Below are positions 7,273 to 10,802 of a stretch of 10,802 bases of DNA, piece by piece. The notes under the pieces are model-generated. The model made no database searches. It had not been told where the DNA came from and was given only the letters and a program-made list of their open reading frames with translations. Origin of the DNA: Willaertia magna. Taxonomy: Eukaryota > Heterolobosea > Eutetramitea > Acrasida > Naegleriidae. Within the stretch, counting starts at the first letter, position 1. Each line of letters opens with the position of its first letter. A program made the translations under genes and the position numbers. The stretch covers positions 1-10,802 of the forward strand of contig CADWAF010004657.1 of NCBI GenBank assembly GCA_902984215.1, written 5' to 3'.

Positions 7273-8923
7273 AAAAATTTTTATAAATGGAATCTTAAAG
7301 ATAATTTAAATAAAATCTTAAAAAAAATATAATAGATAGTAAAAAAATATAAGTTAAAATATCAAAAAAGAAATACGAATTAAAAAAATTTAAAAGTATT
7401 TTTTAATATTTTTTTATATTTTTTACTTAATTATTAATAAAAAAAACTTTATAAATAATTAAAAAGATTATTATAATTAATTTTAAAAATAAAACAAATT
7501 AAATAACAAAATATATAACATTAAAAAAACAAAATATTAAACAATTAAAATGCTAGTTTATTTTATAAATTAAAAAATGGCTTTGAAATAAATAAAATAT
7601 ATTATATTTTAATGATATGAATTAAAAAGAAAATATTTTATTACTTTTAATAATTCATTTACTATTTTATATTTGAATATTTAGTTAATTTATAATATTA
7701 TTATTTTTTTAATAAATTTTATATTAATTAAAATATAAAGAAATATAAAGCTTTCTAATTAATTAAATATATAAAAATTATTTATATTTATTTATAAATA
7801 TAAATAATATAAAATTAAAATTATAATTGAAAATATTAAGTTAATTAAAAATATTAAATTATTTTAGTTTCAACTTATATAAATTATAAATTTCACAAAT
7901 ATGATTCAAATAATTAATTAATTTTTAAATTTTTTTTATAATAATTTTCAATTCAAATAAAATATAAAAATTTGAATAAAAATATATGATTATAAATTTA
8001 TTGATTTAAAAAAGAAAATTTGTTTTAATAAAAAATTAAAATATATTAAATACATTAATTTTTTCTTTTGTATAAATTTTAAAATTATTTAAATTTTCAT
8101 ATTATTTATGAAAAATATTTTCATTAAATTTTTTCTTTTTTTTTATCTCTAAATTCAATATACAATATAACTAAAATTATTAATTTTTTATTTATTCTAT
8201 TTTTTAGTATTCAATTTTAAATTTATTAATTTATTTAATAATAATTTTCCTAATTTTTTATTTCTAAAGATAATACAATAATATTATTATAAAAATTTTT
8301 TTGTTAAAAAATTTATAAAATTTATATTAGAAAATAATTTTAAAATATTAATTTTAAATATTTTTCTAATATTATAAAATTATTTTGATTTAAATTTAAA
8401 AGATCTAATTTATTTAAAAAAATATAAATCATAAATAAAAATTTTAATAAAATTTAAAAAACTAATAACATTACAAAAAAATTATTATTTATTAAAAATT
8501 CACTATTATTAAAATTAATATCATTTTGCAAAATTTAATTTTAAATTATTTCTTTACTATTTTTAAACATTTCTGTTATTAATTATAAATATTAATTTCT
8601 TTATCTGTTTGATTATTTAATTAATAAAAACATATTTTTTTAAAAAAAATTATCATCCTTCTAAGTATTTATTAAATACAAAATAAATTTTACACCAATT
8701 TTATTATTAAAAACATCAAAGTTATAAAGTATTATTATGAATATAAAAAGGATTACAAAAATAATTTAATTTTATTAAATATTCTATATCCTTATATGAC
8801 ATTCATTTAAAACACCTTGCTAAATTTGACAAATTATTGATTGTATAAATGATTGTTCCAATATACATTAAAAAAAAATATCTATAAAAAAGCTCATTAA
8901 CAATACTAGATCAATTCTTTAGA
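7273..8923. other. Extreme AT-rich desert, no gene
   Basis: Over 1.65 kb nearly every base is A or T; sampled 60-base lines carry only 2 to 5 G or C. Stops are dense in all six frames and no coding signal, tRNA or tandem satellite is visible. A-runs, T-runs and short AT palindromes dominate. It begins exactly at the right end of the putative element and ends where the gene X-linked repeat begins. Such islands can serve as spacers, scaffold attachment regions, origins, or in some protists centromere cores; nothing here decides among these. Confidence 0.75.
7777..7808. repeat. AT hairpin with 14-bp perfect arms
   Basis: ATTATTTATATTTA (7777-7790) and TAAATATAAATAAT (7795-7808) are perfect inverted copies separated by TTTA. 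It is the longest stem with a short loop that I found in the desert. Confidence 0.55.
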
Positions 8924-8950
8924 AAATTTTAAAACTATTTGAATTTTCAT

Positions 8951-8978
8951 AAATTATAATTTTGTAAAATTATAATTT
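8951..8978. repeat. Hairpin with 13-bp arms 3' of gene X copy 1
   Basis: AAATTATAATTTT (8951-8963) and AAAATTATAATTT (8966-8978) are perfect inverted copies separated by GT. In copy 2 of the repeat only something like the left arm remains, so the hairpin is specific to copy 1. Confidence 0.55.
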
Positions 8979-9031
8979 TATAACGCAATCTTAACAATTA
9001 TATCAGTCATTGTGCATTCACAAATAAATAA

Positions 9032-9281
9032 TTAAAACGCATCTAAAGAAAAACTTCCCCCAAAAAATAATTTTGAATTATTTACATTTTTTAATTTACT
9101 AAAATCAACTGTATTACAATCACTATTATTCTTTACAGAAATATTTAAATCTTCAATAGCAATTATTAATTTAGATTTTAATCTAATTGAATTTATAATC
9201 TTTACAATGTCATCCATATAATAATTATTTATTCCATTCATTAATAATCCTAAAACTTTAATATTCGTTTCTTCATTAAAC
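9032..9281 (-). pseudogene. Gene X, 3' fragment (5' end lost at a rearrangement junction)
   Basis: Read on the minus strand, the frame enters at 9281 (FNEETNIKVLGLL...), passes an internal Met at 9241-9239 and ends ...GGSFSLDAF with TAA at 9034-9032: 82 complete codons before the stop. Beyond 9281 the minus strand is RCC1-like sequence and the frame reaches a stop at 9292-9290, so the 5' part is missing. The copy at 10559-10802 differs by five base changes, all synonymous (Ala GCG/GCA, Asn AAT/AAC, Cys TGT/TGC, two Lys AAA/AAG), plus one in-frame 6-bp indel, which shows that the frame has been under protein-level selection. I do not recognise the family; the fragment is Asn/Ile/Lys-rich without obvious motifs. 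Confidence 0.75.
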
Positions 9282-9800
9282 TCAAGATGTTAAATTACCT
9301 CCAACCTTATTGCCCTCTTCACTATTTAATGGAGAGAAAATAATCAGTGTTGACAGTAAGAATGTGCACATTGCCGTTTTAACTTCAAATGGAAATGTTT
9401 ACACATGGGGAGATGCTACAAATTATAAATTGGGAAATAAAAACAATCAAGGTGCTGTTGCCACTCCATTCAAAGTTGATTTACCAATTCCTGCAAAAGC
9501 AATTGCTGTTGGTTCTCAACATACAATTATACTTTTAAATAATGGAAGTTTAATTGGAGTTGGAGGCAATGATAAAGGTCAACTTGGAATTGGATACTTA
9601 AGTACATCAGAAGTTGATTTTAAACTTGCTGACACATCTGCCGTTCCAACTAATGATGACATTATTCAAATTGCATGCACTCAATCAACCAGTTATATTG
9701 TCACTCGTTCTGGAAGACTTTATTCAACTGGTGATAATACTGAAGGTGTTGCGAATGGTGGTTCTCAACCTTCAAATATTAAACAGTTTACACAAGTAAC
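9282..9800 (+). repeat. 519-bp identical repeat, copy in the truncated gene
   Basis: Partner of 4308-4826. Its left edge is exactly the junction with gene X sequence. Confidence 0.93.
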
Positions 9801-10485
9801 CTCTGTGGGAAGAGTCACAAAAATAATAACAGGAGCTAATAGAAGTGCTTTTGTAATAGCGGTTGATGGAAGGGCCTTTAATTTAAATGTTGGTGTGTCA
9901 CAAATAACTTTACCAAATCCTTCAGATCAATTAGTTATAAATGGAGCTATTGCTTATTCCAATGCTTTTATCATTACAAGTAAAAGGAATGTTTATGGAA
10001 GAGGTGGAAATAATGCTTTCCAAATATCCAATGACAATACAGTAATAAGTAGTAGTTCAATGATTAAGTATAATGGAAATATTAATGGAGAAATACCTTA
10101 TTTAATTTCGATCACAAGTGGGAATTCAGGTTCAACAAGTATTCAATTGGTTACTGTTAAGGAATATCAATGTTTTGGAAAGAATAGTACTGATTTCAGT
10201 AAAGTGTGCAGTGGACGTGGTATTTGTTTGACTGAAAATGTTTGTCAATGTTTTTCACCTTATTCAGGAGATGATTGCAGTGTAGCTTGTTTTGGAAAGT
10301 CAAAGGATGATTCAACAGTTTGCAGTGGACATGGACAATGTATTGGATTGGATAAGTGTCAATGCAATCAAGGATACTTTGGTGAAAAATGTCAATATGT
10401 TTCATGTTATGGAAATGAAGAAAAACTTGGATACACCAGGAATCTTTGTGTTAAAATTAATAATGTATTATTAAATAATAGTTAA
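9282..10485 (+). pseudogene. Third RCC1-like/EGF copy, 5'-truncated
   Basis: The sequence is collinear with 4308-5514, about residues 529-929 of the complete protein: RCC1-like repeats VYTWGD, LIGVGGNDKGQLGIG, LYSTGD and VYGRGGNNAFQI, then both six-cysteine EGF-like domains and the Asn-rich end (TAA at 10483-10485). Upstream the frame meets a TAA at 9277-9279, within the adjoining gene X fragment, so there is no start codon, signal peptide or first half. No in-frame ATG occurs before the SSSMIKYNG segment near 10060. The first 519 bp are identical to 4308-4826; from 9801 on there are about 40 differences, many synonymous, so this 3' half evolved as part of a functional gene. Either a truncated pseudogene or an assembly misjoin. 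A cryptic splice acceptor (CTCAAG) lies at the junction, but no upstream exon is seen. Confidence 0.82.
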
Positions 10486-10492
10486 TTTATAT

Positions 10493-10802
10493 AAATTTTA
10501 AAACTATTTTCATAACCATAAATTATAGTTTTGTGGCGAGTTATTCACAAATAAATATTTAAAATGCATCTAAAGAAAAACTTCCCCCAAAAAATAATTT
10601 TGAATTGTTTACATTTTTTAATTTACTAAAATCAACTGTATTGCAATCACTCTTTACAGAAATATTTAAATCTTCAATAGCAATTATTAATTTAGATTTT
10701 AATCTAATTGAATTTATAATTTTTACAATGTCATCCATATAATAATTATTTATTCCATTCATTAATAATCCTAAAACCTTAATATTCGTTTCTTCATTAA
10801 AC
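10493..10802. repeat. Gene X-linked repeat, copy 2
   Basis: Matches 8924-9281. Here it directly follows the end of an RCC1-like/EGF gene, which is probably the original arrangement: two genes tail to tail. The window ends at the base corresponding to 9281. Confidence 0.88.
10559..10802 (-). CDS. Gene X, 3' end (continues beyond window)
   Basis: The minus-strand frame is open from the window edge to the TAA at 10561-10559, giving 80 complete codons before the stop. It is convergent with the RCC1-like/EGF copy, with 73 bp between the two stops. Relative to the fragment at 9032-9281 it lacks two codons (Asn-Asn within VKNNSDC) and otherwise differs only at synonymous sites. The hydrophobic VLGLLMNGINNYYMDD region and the C-terminus LFFGGSFSLDAF are its most distinctive parts. 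The function is unknown to me. The ATG at 10762-10760 is probably internal, because sequence before it is also conserved between copies. Confidence 0.7.
   Translation of the reverse strand, partial: FNEETNIKVLGLLMNGINNYYMDDIVKIINSIRLKSKLIIAIEDLNISVKSDCNTVDFSKLKNVNNSKLFFGGSFSLDAF

Larger units (their letters stand above)
8924..9281. repeat. Gene X-linked repeat, copy 1
   Basis: This segment matches 10493-10802. The part within the minus-strand reading frame (9032-9281) is nearly identical; the outer part (8924-9031) matches in blocks separated by indels, starting with AAATTTTAAAACTATTT. It ends abruptly at 9281, where truncated RCC1-like coding sequence begins. Confidence 0.88.

Noticed and set aside
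8651..8662. ATCATCCTTCTA shared with about 5700-5711.
   Set aside because: The match stops at about 12 bases and has no supporting context; probably chance.
9310..10485. An intact short RCC1-like gene starting at the TTG at 9310.
   Set aside because: TTG is internal to sequence homologous to the complete gene; there is no ATG, signal peptide or promoter, and the upstream DNA is a gene X fragment.

Overview
The window looks like nuclear DNA of an AT-rich, gene-dense protist, most likely a heterolobosean amoeba of the Naegleria type. The clues are large secreted proteins that combine RCC1-like propeller repeats with a C-terminal pair of EGF-like domains, the standard genetic code (TAA stops, no reassigned stops in the long frames), one short GT-AG intron with a GTAAGT donor, no bacterial ribosome binding sites or operons, and coding DNA that is much richer in G+C than the spacers. 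The assignment rests on family resemblance and composition only.

Layout. (1) 2-997: 3' end of an RCC1-like/EGF gene, cut by the window start. (2) 1127-2532: a two-exon gene for a 441-residue protein I do not recognise; an 80-bp intron at 1913-1992 joins two reading frames that otherwise look like separate ORFs. (3) 2725-5514: a complete, intronless RCC1-like/EGF gene with a signal peptide (929 residues), the main gene of the window. (4) 5598-7272: a non-coding stretch bounded by imperfect inverted termini starting CCCTAATGA; it holds two G+C islands that share a 17-mer, and a small frameshifted membrane-protein ORF on the minus strand. It may be a decayed or non-autonomous DNA transposon. (5) 7273-8923: an extremely AT-rich desert (about 95% A+T in sampled lines) with no gene. 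(6) 8924-10802: a rearranged segment. A 3'-terminal fragment of an unknown minus-strand gene (called X here, 9032-9281) abuts a 5'-truncated third copy of the RCC1-like/EGF gene (9282-10485). That copy is followed tail to tail by a second copy of the gene X 3' end (10559-10802). The window ends at exactly the base of gene X at which the first X copy is broken.

How it fits together. The RCC1-like/EGF genes form a local family that is recombining. The third copy is identical to the complete gene over 519 bp, then becomes about 6% different within one base, and part of its EGF region matches the first gene instead. The encoded proteins are probably secreted or surface recognition/adhesion proteins rather than nuclear RCC1. 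Gene X is supported as a real coding sequence because its two copies differ only by synonymous changes and one in-frame 6-bp indel. I see no CRISPR array, rRNA, convincing tRNA or recognisable transposase.
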